This document shows positions 17,053 to 26,620 of a DNA stretch of 64,000 bases, piece after piece; positions within the stretch are counted from its first letter, which is position 1, and every line of letters starts with the position of its first letter. The translations under genes and the position numbers were made by a program. Location of the stretch: the NCBI RefSeq assembly GCF_019443445.1, contig NZ_CP080378.1, positions 5,084,001 to 5,148,000 of the forward strand, written 5' to 3'. The DNA comes from Massilia sp. PAMC28688. Its GTDB lineage: Bacteria > Pseudomonadota > Gammaproteobacteria > Burkholderiales > Burkholderiaceae_D. The notes beneath the pieces are model-generated. The model saw only the letters and a program-made list of their open reading frames with translations. It did no database searches and had not been told where the DNA came from.

Positions 17053-19428
17053 ATGGCGTATTCCGATGTCAGTTCTTTCACCTTTATCGCCAGCGCCAGC
17101 GGCATCATCCTGACCTGGCCGCCCCCTTGCGAGGCGGCCACCGGCATCCGGGCAGCCGATGCCACCGGCCACCCGGTCCGCGCCCTGTTCGAACCGCACG
17201 ATACCGCACCCGATATGCAGGCAGCGACAGAAGGCACCGTCGCCGCCCGCGTGGCCGTGGCCGGCAAGGCGCCGCTGCGGGTCGCGCTCGAGGCCTGCGT
17301 CCACCCGCTTGCGCCCGCCCCGATCACGGTCTACGTGGCCACGCCCCTGTCCGAACACGGCGAGGAAGACGCCTTTGCCGCCATTGTCGAACGCCTGCCC
17401 TGCATTTTTTACGTGATCGATCCTGCCGGCACGCTGCAGTACTGGAACGCGCGCCTGGCAAGCGCCCTGCAGCGCGATGCCTGCACCCTGTTCGGGGCGC
17501 CCGTGTTCGAATTTTTTGACAAGGACGAGCGGGCCGGCGTGGCGGCCAGCATGGCGCGCGCCCTGAACTGCGGTGAGGCCACCCACAGCGCCACCCTGGT
17601 GGGCCGGCGCGGTGCCCGCACCCCCTTCCTGTTTCACTGCGCGCGCCTGGAACTGGGCGGCCAGCCGCGCATTGTCGGCACCGGGGTCGACCTGTCGGAA
17701 CGCACGCGCGAAAGCGTGCGCCTGCATGTGTACGAGCGCGCCATGCATGCCTCGGTCAATGCCATCATCATCACCCGCTGCGAACAAGGCGACCACCTGA
17801 TTGACTACGTCAACCCGGCGTTTGAACGGCTGACCGGCTATCCGGCGGCCGAAGTGGTCAACCGCAATCCCCGCTTCATGCGCGCCGGCACGCTCGACAG
17901 CGACGAGCGGCGCCGCATCCGCGACGCCCTGGCCGCCGGCACCAGCGTCCACAGCGTGCTGCGCAACCGGCGCCGCGATGGCGCCATTTTCTGGAATGAC
18001 CTGCGCATCGGGCCGGTGCTGGGCAGCGACGGCAAACCGACCCACTTCATTGCCATCATTGACGACATCACCGAGAGCAAAACCTACGAAGAACGCCTGC
18101 GCCACCTGGCCACCCATGATTCCATGACGGGCCTGGCCAACCGCGCCATGCTGCATGACCGCCTGGACGTGGCGGTCGGGCGGGCCCGCCGCAGCGGCGC
18201 CTGCGTGGCGCTGGCCTATGTGGACCTGGACAACTTCAAGTACATCAACGATACCTTCGGCCACCAGGGCGGCGATATCGTGCTCAAGGCCATCGCCACG
18301 CGCCTGGGCAGCGCCGTGCGCGAAGGCGACACCGTGGCCCGGGTGGGCGGCGACGAGTTCGTGGTCGTCATCAACGATTGCGCCAGCAGCGAGCACGTGG
18401 CCGAATTCGTCCAGCGCATGCGGCGCGACCTGAGCGAGCCGCTGCAGCTGCCGGCCGGTCATGTCCATCCCACGGTCAGCATCGGCGTGAGCCTGTTCCC
18501 CAACGATGCCGATACCTGCGCGGCCCTGCTGCGCGCCGCCGACGCGGCCATGTACGTGGCCAAGGCCGGCGGCAAGAACCGCTACCAGTTCTATTCCGCC
18601 GAGATCGACGAAGCGGCCCACCGCTACCTGGACATGGAGGCCCACCTGCGGCGCGGCATCGCCGCGGGCGAACTGACGCTGCGTTTCCAGCCCAAGGTGG
18701 ACCTGGCCAGCGGCCAGATGGTGGGCGCCGAAGCGCTGGTGCGCTGGAACCACCCGGCCAGGGGTGAAATGCAGCCGGACAGCTTCATCACCTTTGCCGA
18801 GGAATGCGGCCTGATCGTGCAGCTGGGTGAATGGGTGCTGCGCGAATCGTGCAGCACGCTGCGCGATATCCGGGCCGCCGGCTACACCGACTTTACCCTG
18901 TCGGTGAACCTGTCGGCGCGCCAGCTCAACCAGAATGGGTTTGCCGACACCGTGGCGTCCATCCTTGGCGAGAGCCTGCTCGGCCAGGGCAAGCTGGAGC
19001 TGGAAGTGACCGAGAGCCAGCTCATGCACAACCCGGAGGAAGCCGCACGCACGCTTGCCCACCTCAAGGCGCTGGGCGTAAAGCTGTCCATTGACGACTT
19101 CGGCACCGGCTATTCGAGCCTGAGCTACCTGCAGAAATTCCCGCTCGACTACATCAAGATCGACCGCTCCTTCCTGGCCGGCATCCGTACCAGCCATGAC
19201 AGCGCCGTCATCGCCCAGGCCATCATCGCACTGGGCCACAGCCTGCACATGCGGGTCATAGCGGAAGGCGTGGAAACGGAAGGCCAGCTCGACTTCCTGC
19301 GCCGCCACCACTGCGACCAGATCCAGGGCTTTTATTTCAGCCCGCCCGTTGCCAGGCACACGCTCATGGATTACCTGGCCTGCAAGCGCAGCCTGAGCCA
19401 GTGTATGGACGCGCATCCAGCCCACTAA
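17053..19428 (+). CDS. PAS-GGDEF-EAL cyclic-di-GMP signalling protein
   Basis: 791 residues from the ATG at 17053, which has CGGAGG 5 bases upstream. There is no membrane segment, so it is cytoplasmic. Residues 1-110 are an unassigned N-terminal region, about 115-225 a PAS domain (FYVIDPAGTLQYWN), and about 235-355 a second PAS/PAC domain (NPAFERLTGYPAAEVVNRNP, ending FIAIIDDITESK). Residues 365-525 are GGDEF with an intact GGDEF active site and an RxxD inhibitory site (REGD) five residues before it. Residues 535-785 are EAL with AEALVRW, the DDFGTGYSS loop and IKIDRSF. Both diguanylate cyclase and phosphodiesterase motifs look intact; the net activity cannot be read from sequence. It would tune c-di-GMP for biofilm or motility in response to the PAS ligand. 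Confidence 0.93.
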   Translation: MAYSDVSSFTFIASASGIILTWPPPCEAATGIRAADATGHPVRALFEPHDTAPDMQAATEGTVAARVAVAGKAPLRVALEACVHPLAPAPITVYVATPLSEHGEEDAFAAIVERLPCIFYVIDPAGTLQYWNARLASALQRDACTLFGAPVFEFFDKDERAGVAASMARALNCGEATHSATLVGRRGARTPFLFHCARLELGGQPRIVGTGVDLSERTRESVRLHVYERAMHASVNAIIITRCEQGDHLIDYVNPAFERLTGYPAAEVVNRNPRFMRAGTLDSDERRRIRDALAAGTSVHSVLRNRRRDGAIFWNDLRIGPVLGSDGKPTHFIAIIDDITESKTYEERLRHLATHDSMTGLANRAMLHDRLDVAVGRARRSGACVALAYVDLDNFKYINDTFGHQGGDIVLKAIATRLGSAVREGDTVARVGGDEFVVVINDCASSEHVAEFVQRMRRDLSEPLQLPAGHVHPTVSIGVSLFPNDADTCAALLRAADAAMYVAKAGGKNRYQFYSAEIDEAAHRYLDMEAHLRRGIAAGELTLRFQPKVDLASGQMVGAEALVRWNHPARGEMQPDSFITFAEECGLIVQLGEWVLRESCSTLRDIRAAGYTDFTLSVNLSARQLNQNGFADTVASILGESLLGQGKLELEVTESQLMHNPEEAARTLAHLKALGVKLSIDDFGTGYSSLSYLQKFPLDYIKIDRSFLAGIRTSHDSAVIAQAIIALGHSLHMRVIAEGVETEGQLDFLRRHHCDQIQGFYFSPPVARHTLMDYLACKRSLSQCMDAHPAH

Positions 19429-19492
19429 AATTAATAGACAGAAACTTCAACAATTGCAATACTTGGCCGATCTTTCACGGCCCTGTTTGCAC

Positions 19493-22400
19493 ATGACACG
19501 CTTTGCTGCTCTTCCCTCCCTTCCCGCCATGGCCCTGCTTGGTGCCGGCCTCCTGTCCGGGGCCGCCCATGCTGCCGCACCGGCCTACGCCCGCTTCCCT
19601 GCCATCCGCGGCGACCTTGTCGTGTTCACCGCCGAGGGCGACCTGTGGAAGGCCGGCGTCGGCGGCGGCATGGCCCAGCGCCTCACCACCCACGCCGCCG
19701 CCGAAACCCACGCCGCACTGTCGCACGACGGCAAGTGGATTGCCTTCGTCGCTTCCTACGAGGGCGAGCAGGAAGCCTACCTGATGCCGGTGGCAGGCGG
19801 CCTGCCGCGCCGGCTCACTTTCGAGGGCGGCGGCGTGACCGTGGTGGGCTGGACCCGCAGCGGCGACGTGTTGATCAGCGCCCAGAACCCGCGCGGCACC
19901 CGCGCCGACCGCATGATCGCCGCCATCGATCCGGCCACGCTGGCGCGCCGCGTCTTTCCGGTGGCCGACGCCAGCGACGCGGTCCTCGACGACAGCGGCA
20001 AGACGCTCTACTTCACGCGCATGGGACTGGCCCTGACCGGCGACAACGTCAAGCTGTATCGCGGCGGCGCCCATGCACAGCTGTGGCGCTTCGACCTCGA
20101 TGCCAAGAGCGAGGCCGCGCCTGTCTTCGCGGGCAACCCGGCCAACAACCGGCGCCCCATGTGGTGGCAGGGACGCCTGTATTTCATCAGCGACCGCGAT
20201 GGCGCCGACAAGCTGTGGTCGGCCCGCCCCGACGGCAGCGATGCGCGCGTCCACACCAGCAACCGGGAATGGGACGTGCGCCACGCGGCGCTGGGCGACG
20301 GCAAGATCGCCTACCAGCTCGGTGCAGACATCCACCTGCTGGACCTGGCCACCGGCGCCAGTGCCGCCCTGCCGCTGTCGCTGCTGTCGGACTTTGACCA
20401 GCAGCGCAAGCGCCTGGTGCGCGCCCCGCTCGAGAACCTGACCAATGTGCAGCTGGCCGGGCGCACAGAGCGCGTGGTGATCACGGCCCGCGGCGGCGTG
20501 AGCATTGCCGGCACCGGCAGCCAGCGCCGGGTGGAAGTGGCCATTCCAGACGGCGCCCGCGCCCGCAACGCCACCTTCAGCCACGATGAAAAATCCGTGT
20601 TTGCCATCGTCGACGCGTCCGGCGAAAACGAGATCTGGCGCTTTGCCGCCGACGGTTCGGGCCCGGGCGAACAGCTCACCAGCGATGGCGCCAGCCACCG
20701 CGTGCGCCTGTTTCCATCGCCCGACGGGCGCCATATCGCGCACACCGACAAGCGTGGCCGCACCTGGCTGCTAGACCTCGCCACCAAAGCCAACAGCGTC
20801 ATCGACGACGCAGCCAAGGCCGGCGTGGACGCGCCGGACCAGGTCCTGTGGTCACCCGACAGCAAGCACCTCGCCTTCCTGCGCGTCGGCTCCCAGGAGG
20901 GCCGCGCCCAGATCGGCATGTACAGCATGCAGGCCAGGCAGCTGGTGTTCGTGACGAGCGACCGCTACGTGGCCGCCTCGCCCGCGTTTTCGCCGGACGG
21001 ACGCTGGCTGTACTTTCTGTCGCCGCGCCACTTCAACCTGTCCAACGGCGGGCCGTGGGGTGACCGCAACATGGGCCCGATGTTTGACCGCCGCAACGGC
21101 ATCTACGCGCTCGCCCTGCAGCCCGGTAACCGTTTCCCGTTCAAGCCGGACGATGAACTGAGCGCACCGGCGCCCGACCCTGCCGCCGCCGGCGAGCAGC
21201 CGCCCGCTCCCACCAAGCCCATCACCCAGAGCGCGCCGGTCAAGCCACAGCTGCCGGCCATTGCCTACCCCGGCCTGCCCTACCGCCTGTATGAAGTGCC
21301 GCTCGCGGCGGGCAACTACCGCCACCTCCAGGTGGACGACAAGCGCCTGTATTTCCTGGAAGCGGACGGCGCCGACGGCAAGGCCACCCTCAAGACGCTG
21401 GCCATTGCCCGCACCAGGCCGGAGCCGGAACTGTTTGTCGCGGGCGTGCGCCAGTTCGCCCTGTCGGACGACCGCAAGCGCATCTTTTACCGCACCTTCT
21501 CGGCCAATGGTCCGGGCGAGATGATGATTGTCGACGCCGGCGCAAAGCTGCCGGCGGACACGAGCCGCGCCAAGGTGCAGGTCGACGACTGGAGCGTGAC
21601 GGTCAGCCCGCGCCTGGAATGGCGCCAGATGTACAACGATGCCTGGCGCATGCACCGCGACTTCCTGTACGACGCCAACATGCGCGGCCTGGACTGGCCA
21701 AAGGTGCGCGCCAAATACGCGCCGCTGGTCGAGCGCGTGACCGACCGCGCCGAACTCAATGACATTCTGGGCATGATGGTGAGCGAAGTGGGCGCCCTGC
21801 ATTCGCAGGTGGCCCCCGGCGACATCCGCAAGAGCGCACCAGAAGGGGCGCCCGCCAGCCTGGGCGCCGTGTTCGCGCGCGTGGCCGATGGCTACCGCAT
21901 CGCGCACATTTACCAGAGCGAACCGGAGCTGCCATCGGAGCGCGGTCCCCTGTCGCACCCGGACATTGACATCAAGGAGGGCGACATCATCACCGCCGTC
22001 AACGGCAAGAGTGCCGCCGCTGCCCGCGACATGGCCGACCTGCTGCTCAATACCGCCGGCAAGCAGGTATTGCTGCAGGTGCGCACAGCGGGCGGCGCCG
22101 GGCGTTCGGTGATCGTCACGCCGGTGCCGATGGCGCAGCACGCCGCGCTGCGCTACGCCGACTGGGAGCAAAGCCGCGCACGGGCCGTGGAGCAGGCGTC
22201 GAAAGGACGGATCGGCTACTTGCACCTGCGCGCCATGGGCGGGCGCGACATCGCCGCCTTTGCCCGCGAATTCTATGCCAACGTGCAGCGCGAAGGCCTG
22301 ATCATCGACGTGCGCCGCAACACTGGCGGCAATATCGACAGCTGGATCGTGGAAAAGCTGCTGCGCAAGTCGTGGGCCTTCTGGGCTTCCAACGGCAGCC

Positions 22401-22810
22401 TGCCGGCATCGAACATGCAGGGCACCTTCCGCGGCCACCTGGTGGTGCTCACCGACGAACTGACCTACTCCGATGGCGAGACATTTGCCGCCGCCGTGAA
22501 AGCACTGCGACTGGGACCGGTGGTGGGCAAGCGCACGGCCGGGGCCGGGGTCTGGCTGTCGGACCAGAACCAGCTGGCCGACAACGGCATGGCGCGCGTG
22601 GCCGAGTTCGGGCAGTTTGCCGAAGATGGCCAGTGGCTCATTGAAGGGATAGGCGTGACGCCCGATGTGGAGGTGGACAACCTGCCGCATGCCACGTTCA
22701 AGGGCCAGGACCGGCAGCTGGAAGTGGCCCTGGCACTGCTTGAAAAGAAAATGAAGGAACAGCCTTATAAGCCGTACAAGCCGAATCAGATCCCGGCCCT
22801 GAACAACTAG
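19493..22810 (+). CDS. Exported tricorn-like S41 family peptidase
   Basis: About 1,105 residues from the ATG at 19493; signal peptide MTRFAALPSLPAMALLGAGL. Residues 35-660 form WD40/PD40-type beta-propellers (repeats such as HAALSHDGKWIAFVASYEGE and PAFSPDGRWLYFLS). A helical core region then starts with the WRQMYNDAWRMHRDFLYDAN hallmark of tricorn proteases. A PDZ-like domain follows (around residues 800-890: DIKEGDIITAVNGKSA). The S41 catalytic domain carries GYLHLRAMGG, IIDVRRNTGGNIDSW and ELTYSDGETFAAA; the Ser of SDGE is the expected nucleophile. It would degrade peptides in the periplasm, unlike cytoplasmic archaeal tricorn. The length is typical for bacterial homologues. It stands alone, 64 bases after the GGDEF-EAL gene. 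Confidence 0.92.
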   Translation: MTRFAALPSLPAMALLGAGLLSGAAHAAAPAYARFPAIRGDLVVFTAEGDLWKAGVGGGMAQRLTTHAAAETHAALSHDGKWIAFVASYEGEQEAYLMPVAGGLPRRLTFEGGGVTVVGWTRSGDVLISAQNPRGTRADRMIAAIDPATLARRVFPVADASDAVLDDSGKTLYFTRMGLALTGDNVKLYRGGAHAQLWRFDLDAKSEAAPVFAGNPANNRRPMWWQGRLYFISDRDGADKLWSARPDGSDARVHTSNREWDVRHAALGDGKIAYQLGADIHLLDLATGASAALPLSLLSDFDQQRKRLVRAPLENLTNVQLAGRTERVVITARGGVSIAGTGSQRRVEVAIPDGARARNATFSHDEKSVFAIVDASGENEIWRFAADGSGPGEQLTSDGASHRVRLFPSPDGRHIAHTDKRGRTWLLDLATKANSVIDDAAKAGVDAPDQVLWSPDSKHLAFLRVGSQEGRAQIGMYSMQARQLVFVTSDRYVAASPAFSPDGRWLYFLSPRHFNLSNGGPWGDRNMGPMFDRRNGIYALALQPGNRFPFKPDDELSAPAPDPAAAGEQPPAPTKPITQSAPVKPQLPAIAYPGLPYRLYEVPLAAGNYRHLQVDDKRLYFLEADGADGKATLKTLAIARTRPEPELFVAGVRQFALSDDRKRIFYRTFSANGPGEMMIVDAGAKLPADTSRAKVQVDDWSVTVSPRLEWRQMYNDAWRMHRDFLYDANMRGLDWPKVRAKYAPLVERVTDRAELNDILGMMVSEVGALHSQVAPGDIRKSAPEGAPASLGAVFARVADGYRIAHIYQSEPELPSERGPLSHPDIDIKEGDIITAVNGKSAAAARDMADLLLNTAGKQVLLQVRTAGGAGRSVIVTPVPMAQHAALRYADWEQSRARAVEQASKGRIGYLHLRAMGGRDIAAFAREFYANVQREGLIIDVRRNTGGNIDSWIVEKLLRKSWAFWASNGSLPASNMQGTFRGHLVVLTDELTYSDGETFAAAVKALRLGPVVGKRTAGAGVWLSDQNQLADNGMARVAEFGQFAEDGQWLIEGIGVTPDVEVDNLPHATFKGQDRQLEVALALLEKKMKEQPYKPYKPNQIPALNN

Positions 22811-22828
22811 CCGGGACCAGCCGATAGC

Positions 22829-23317
22829 TTAATAGGTGATCTTGCCGTCCAGGCTCAGGGTGCCGGAGCCGGTAATCATGTTGGAGCCGCCATTGAGCGT
22901 ACCGCCGCCGGTCGCCTTGAAGTAGCGGCCGCTGCCGCCGGTGATGCGGAAGGTGGCGCCGTTGAAGACATAATTGGCGCCTTCACCGGTGGGCACGAAC
23001 TGGCCGCCGTAGCTGGCATAAATCTGCTCGCCGGTCATGGTGACGATGACGAAGCGGCCTTCGCTGAAGACGAACATGGAACCGGACGGGGTGATGCAGT
23101 CGCTGCCCACGTAGGCGATGCGGCCGAGCTGGGCGCTGTCGCCGAAGCCGCCGATGTTGCCGCCAAACTTGGATGCGCAGCGCAGTGAGGGGCCAACTTG
23201 TTCCTGGAAGACGCCGCTGACGGTCAGGGGACGCGTGCTGGCAGGCGTAGCCAGAGCGAAATTGGCAGCCAGCGACAAAGTGGCGGCGGTGGCAAAACGC
23301 AGATAATTATTGAGCAT
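22829..23317 (-). CDS. Small secreted all-beta protein, function unknown
   Basis: 162 residues. The signal peptide MLNNYLRFATAATLSLAANF (cleavage near ALA-TPAS) is followed by a Gly-rich beta protein with no long helices. The C-terminal half reads like a small barrel: FRITGGSGRYFKATGGGTLN, then GSGTLSLDGKITY. The pattern GSGRYxxATGxG occurs in allene-oxide-cyclase-like and dirigent-like barrels and in many uncharacterised bacterial secreted proteins, so that is a weak lead only. Two Cys are far apart (LRCASKF, SDCITP). It converges on the S41 peptidase gene. Confidence 0.7.
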   Translation of the reverse strand: MLNNYLRFATAATLSLAANFALATPASTRPLTVSGVFQEQVGPSLRCASKFGGNIGGFGDSAQLGRIAYVGSDCITPSGSMFVFSEGRFVIVTMTGEQIYASYGGQFVPTGEGANYVFNGATFRITGGSGRYFKATGGGTLNGGSNMITGSGTLSLDGKITY

Positions 23318-23802
23318 GACGAGTCCAGGTAATGGTTGTTGGTTTCACAATCATATACAAACCATCAATTGATTGCATGCATGCTAACGTGCGGCAATGA
23401 GCATGTTCAAAATGCATCAAAGACTGCGTGAATTGCTTGCCGCGCGGGGCACGGCGCCACCTGTCTTTACGATATTCGATCGGCGATTTCATCGTTTTCC
23501 CCTCGCCCGGTGCGCGCCCACGTGGCAATTTTTCCACATTATTTTTTGTGCACTGAGCCGCTTGCATTGCACGAAGCGTGGTGATAAGCAGACGGTGCAT
23601 AGGCCAGGATGCCCGACGTCACAAGGCAGTTACGCTCCACAATTTTTGCTTGGCGCGGCCCATGTGCGCATATATCTGCGACGAAATATTATTTTTTGAC
23701 GGCTTGGAGTCCTACACGCGTTCGATTACCCCTCCGACAGGTCGACCCTCCTCCCTCAGTACCATCGTGTTATTGCAACAATAACCTGACAAGGAGGATC
23801 CC
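23318..23802 (+). other. Intergenic region without a convincing gene
   Basis: 485 bases between the divergent secreted-protein gene and the dehydrogenase gene, clearly more AT-rich than the surroundings. Short open frames on both strands lack ribosome sites and have unbiased composition. Short palindromes such as ATCAATTGAT and TGCATGCATGC occur at 23365-23385. It probably holds the promoters of both flanking genes, and a strong AAGGAGGA ribosome site at 23790-23797 serves the dehydrogenase. No RNA gene was recognised. Confidence 0.5.
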
Positions 23803-24990
23803 ATGCTCGCAATGGATTACCGCGGACCGTACCGCGTACGCGCCACCCAGAAACCCGATCCGGTCATTGAACATCCAGGTGACGCCATTGTCCGTGTGAC
23901 GAGCGCCTGCATCTGCGGCTCCGATCTCCATCTCTACCATGGCCTGGTGCCCGACACCCGGGTAGGCACCACCTTCGGCCACGAGTTCGTCGGCGTGGTC
24001 GAGGAAGTCGGCTCGCAAGTGCACAAGCTGAAAGTGGGCGACCGCGTGCTGGTCCCCTTCAACGTCTTTTGCGGCTCCTGCTTCTACTGCGACCGCGAAA
24101 TGTACGGCAACTGCGACAACACCAATGCCGAAGCCTCGGCCGTGGGCGGCATTTACGGCTACTCCCATACGGCGGGCGGCTACGAAGGTGGCCAGGCCGA
24201 GCTGGTGCGGGTACCCATGGCCGATGTCGGCCCCACCATCATCCCCGCTGACATCCACGAAGACGACGCCGTCCTCCTGACGGACGCGCTGCCAACCGGC
24301 TACCAGGCTGCGGAAATGGGCGACATCCAGGAAGGCGACACGGTCGTGGTCTTCGGCGCCGGCCCGGTGGGCATCTTTGCCGCCAAGTCCGCGTGGCTGC
24401 ACGGCGCCGGCCGCGTGATCGTGGTCGACCATGTCGAATACCGGCTTGAATTCGTGAAAAATTATGCCAACTGCGAAATCGTCAACTTCAAGGAAGTCGA
24501 TGACATGGCCCTGCACATCAAGAAGATGACGGACTGGATGGGCGCCGATGTCTGCATCGATGCGGTCGGCTGCGAAGCGGCCGGCAATGCCGTGCAAACC
24601 CTGACCGGGCGCTACATGAAGATGCAGGCCGGCTCCGCCACAGCCCTGCACTGGTGCATCAACTCTGTGCGCAAGGGCGGCAATGTGTCGATCGTGGGCG
24701 TGTATGGGCCGACCTTCAACGCCGTTCCAATCGGTAATGCCCTCAACAAGGGACTGACCCTGCGCATGAACCAGGCCAGCGTCAAGCGCCACGTACCGCG
24801 CCTGATCGAGCATATCCGCGCCGGCCACATCGATCCCAAGCAGATCATCACGCACCGGGTGCCGCTCGAAGAAGTCGCTGACGCCTACCACATCTTTTCC
24901 AGCAAGCTCGACGACTGCATCAAGACCATTCTGGTGCCGCCCAATGCGCACCAGGTGCGCGCCGTCGAAGCCAGCGTAACCAAACACTGA
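23803..24990 (+). CDS. Zinc-dependent alcohol dehydrogenase (formaldehyde dehydrogenase, glutathione-independent-like)
   Basis: A 395-residue medium-chain dehydrogenase. The catalytic zinc site is formed by Cys in ICGSDLHLYHG (around residue 38) and GHEFVGVVEEVG (around 60). The structural-zinc lobe FCGSCFYCDREMYGNC has four Cys. The NAD site is VVFGAGPVGIFAA (around 185-197), ending in the acidic VVDH. The long insert between the domains and the length (about 390) match the FdhA/threonine-dehydrogenase-like branch that oxidises formaldehyde or other small alcohols and aldehydes with NAD+. It starts behind a strong AAGGAGG. The next gene begins 7 bases after its stop, so the two form an operon. 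Confidence 0.88.
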   Translation: MLAMDYRGPYRVRATQKPDPVIEHPGDAIVRVTSACICGSDLHLYHGLVPDTRVGTTFGHEFVGVVEEVGSQVHKLKVGDRVLVPFNVFCGSCFYCDREMYGNCDNTNAEASAVGGIYGYSHTAGGYEGGQAELVRVPMADVGPTIIPADIHEDDAVLLTDALPTGYQAAEMGDIQEGDTVVVFGAGPVGIFAAKSAWLHGAGRVIVVDHVEYRLEFVKNYANCEIVNFKEVDDMALHIKKMTDWMGADVCIDAVGCEAAGNAVQTLTGRYMKMQAGSATALHWCINSVRKGGNVSIVGVYGPTFNAVPIGNALNKGLTLRMNQASVKRHVPRLIEHIRAGHIDPKQIITHRVPLEEVADAYHIFSSKLDDCIKTILVPPNAHQVRAVEASVTKH

Positions 24991-24997
24991 GGTGACC

Positions 24998-25519
24998 ATG
25001 CAAACGCACATCCCAAAAACCGGCCAGGATGCCGCCAAATCCACCAGCCTCATCAACCGCCCCGACATCCCCGGCTGGGGCAGTGACATCGACCGGGGCA
25101 AGCGCCCGGCCTTTTCCATGGAAGTCGAGCCCCGTGACCACGATCATGACCATGGCGAACCCCAGCAGCAGCGGCGCGACATGGAAGTACTGGTGTCCAA
25201 CGAGCGCCCCAAGATCACGCCCCTGTTCGGCACCGGGCCGGCCCCCTCGGGCCTGAGCGGAGCCATCCGCCGCTTCGCCTTCAAGTTCACGGAAAACGAC
25301 GTGCGCCACTTCATGCTGCTGTTACTGGCCGACCGCGTCAACGTGGTCGAAGGCATTGGCCAAGACCTCAGCAAGGGCCATGTTCCCAATGTGCTGGCCG
25401 AAATGGGCATCAAGGCTGAATGGGAACACAACCGCGCCGGCCTGGTGCGCAAAGTGGCCATTGCGGGCGCGGTCACCGGCCTGGCCCTGTACCTGATGAA
25501 CCGCCGCAGCCGCGACTAG
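24998..25519 (+). CDS. Hypothetical protein co-transcribed with the alcohol dehydrogenase
   Basis: 173 residues from the ATG at 24998, 7 bases after the dehydrogenase stop. Residues 1-65 are hydrophilic and probably disordered, with a His/Asp-rich patch (PRDHDHDHGEP) that could bind metal. Residues 80-150 look helical (IRRFAFKFTENDVRHFMLLL). The C-terminus has one membrane helix (VAIAGAVTGLALYLMNRRSRD), making it a possible tail-anchored protein. No family was recognised; the gene context suggests a role alongside the dehydrogenase. Confidence 0.7.
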   Translation: MQTHIPKTGQDAAKSTSLINRPDIPGWGSDIDRGKRPAFSMEVEPRDHDHDHGEPQQQRRDMEVLVSNERPKITPLFGTGPAPSGLSGAIRRFAFKFTENDVRHFMLLLLADRVNVVEGIGQDLSKGHVPNVLAEMGIKAEWEHNRAGLVRKVAIAGAVTGLALYLMNRRSRD

Positions 25520-25521
25520 CG

Positions 25522-26415
25522 TCAGTGCCGGTCCTGGCGTAGCAGGAAGCGCTGTTCCGGCAGGCCCCGAACGCCTGCCTGGACGGCGCGGAACACGCCG
25601 CCATTGGATGGTTCGCGCGCCAGCAGTGCCGCCTCCAGCCCTACCCGGGCCGAGGTGACATACACCGTGTCAAACCCGGCGCCGCCCAGTGCCACGCAGC
25701 TCGGCTGGGTGGCGGGCGTGGCCAGTTCGCGCTCCACCCTGCCGTCCGGCGCATAGCGCACCACCTTGTTTGCGCCCCACAGGGCATTCCACAGATAGCC
25801 ATCGGCGTCGACCGTGGAGCCGTCCGGCTCACCCTCAGCGCCGCGCAGGTCGGCAAAGATGCGCCCCTCGCCAAGCGTGCCGCCGGGACCGCCATACTGG
25901 CAGCTGCGGATCAGTTTTTCCATCGAATCACAGTAGTACATGGTGCCCCCGTCCGGGCTGAAGCAGATGCTGTTGGCAATGGCCACTTTCTGCAGCGCCA
26001 GCCGTTCCAGCGTGAGGTCGGCATTAAGCCGGTAGAAGCTGCCGATGGCTGTTTTGGGCTGGGCCTGGTTAAAGGTGCCGAACACAAACCGTCCCTGGCG
26101 GTCGCAGCGGCCGTCGTTGATGCGGGTGTCCGCGAGATGTTCTTCCACCCGGCAGATCGTGGTAATGCCGCCGCTGGAGAAATCAAAAAAGGCGAGCCGC
26201 GTTGCCAGCCCCAGCAGCAGGCGGTCATCGCTGTCGGTCAGCGCAAAGCATGCCAGCCGTTCCGGCATGGGCCAGGTGCGGGTGTGTCCCGTGGCGGGAT
26301 CATGTGCGTGCAAAACTGCACCTTCGATATCGGTCCACAGCACGCGCGCCGTGCGCTCGCACCACAGCACCCCTTCGCCAAGCGTGTTGCGGGCATCGAC
26401 CATCAGTTCCATCAT
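25522..26415 (-). CDS. SMP-30/gluconolactonase/LRE-family protein (sugar lactonase or regucalcin-like)
   Basis: About 297 residues, a six-bladed beta-propeller lactonase. Start ATG at 26415 (a second ATG follows directly at 26412) with GAGG upstream. Expected metal ligands are seen: the Glu of LGEGVLW (first blade), the Asn of RINDGRCD (around 105), an Asn in IANSICFSPDG (around 150) and an Asp in STVDADGYLWNA (around 205). Substrates in the family include glucono-, galactono- and L-arabinono-lactones. With pectin and arabinan enzymes next door, a lactone from L-arabinose or galacturonate breakdown is an attractive but unproven substrate. There is no signal peptide, so it is cytoplasmic. It converges on the gene at 24998 with almost no gap. 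Confidence 0.85.
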   Translation of the reverse strand: MMELMVDARNTLGEGVLWCERTARVLWTDIEGAVLHAHDPATGHTRTWPMPERLACFALTDSDDRLLLGLATRLAFFDFSSGGITTICRVEEHLADTRINDGRCDRQGRFVFGTFNQAQPKTAIGSFYRLNADLTLERLALQKVAIANSICFSPDGGTMYYCDSMEKLIRSCQYGGPGGTLGEGRIFADLRGAEGEPDGSTVDADGYLWNALWGANKVVRYAPDGRVERELATPATQPSCVALGGAGFDTVYVTSARVGLEAALLAREPSNGGVFRAVQAGVRGLPEQRFLLRQDRH

Positions 26416-26620
26416 TATTTTCCTCGCCAAAATCAGACAGGCGCCACCTTGGCATACTCGGCGGTGACAAGCAAGACAGGGACCCGGGCTGCAAGCGGCA
26501 GGTGCAAGCCCGCATGCCCCTGGCGATACCATTGCCGGCATCGATTGCCTAAAAAATATGATCGCAACATTGTCATTTATATGATTAACTCGTGCGCTTC
26601 GTCCTGACAAAAGAGCCGCC

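Noticed and set aside
23307..23784. Short frames on both strands in the gap before the dehydrogenase
   Set aside because: No ribosome sites, no codon bias, AT-rich DNA; better explained as a promoter region.
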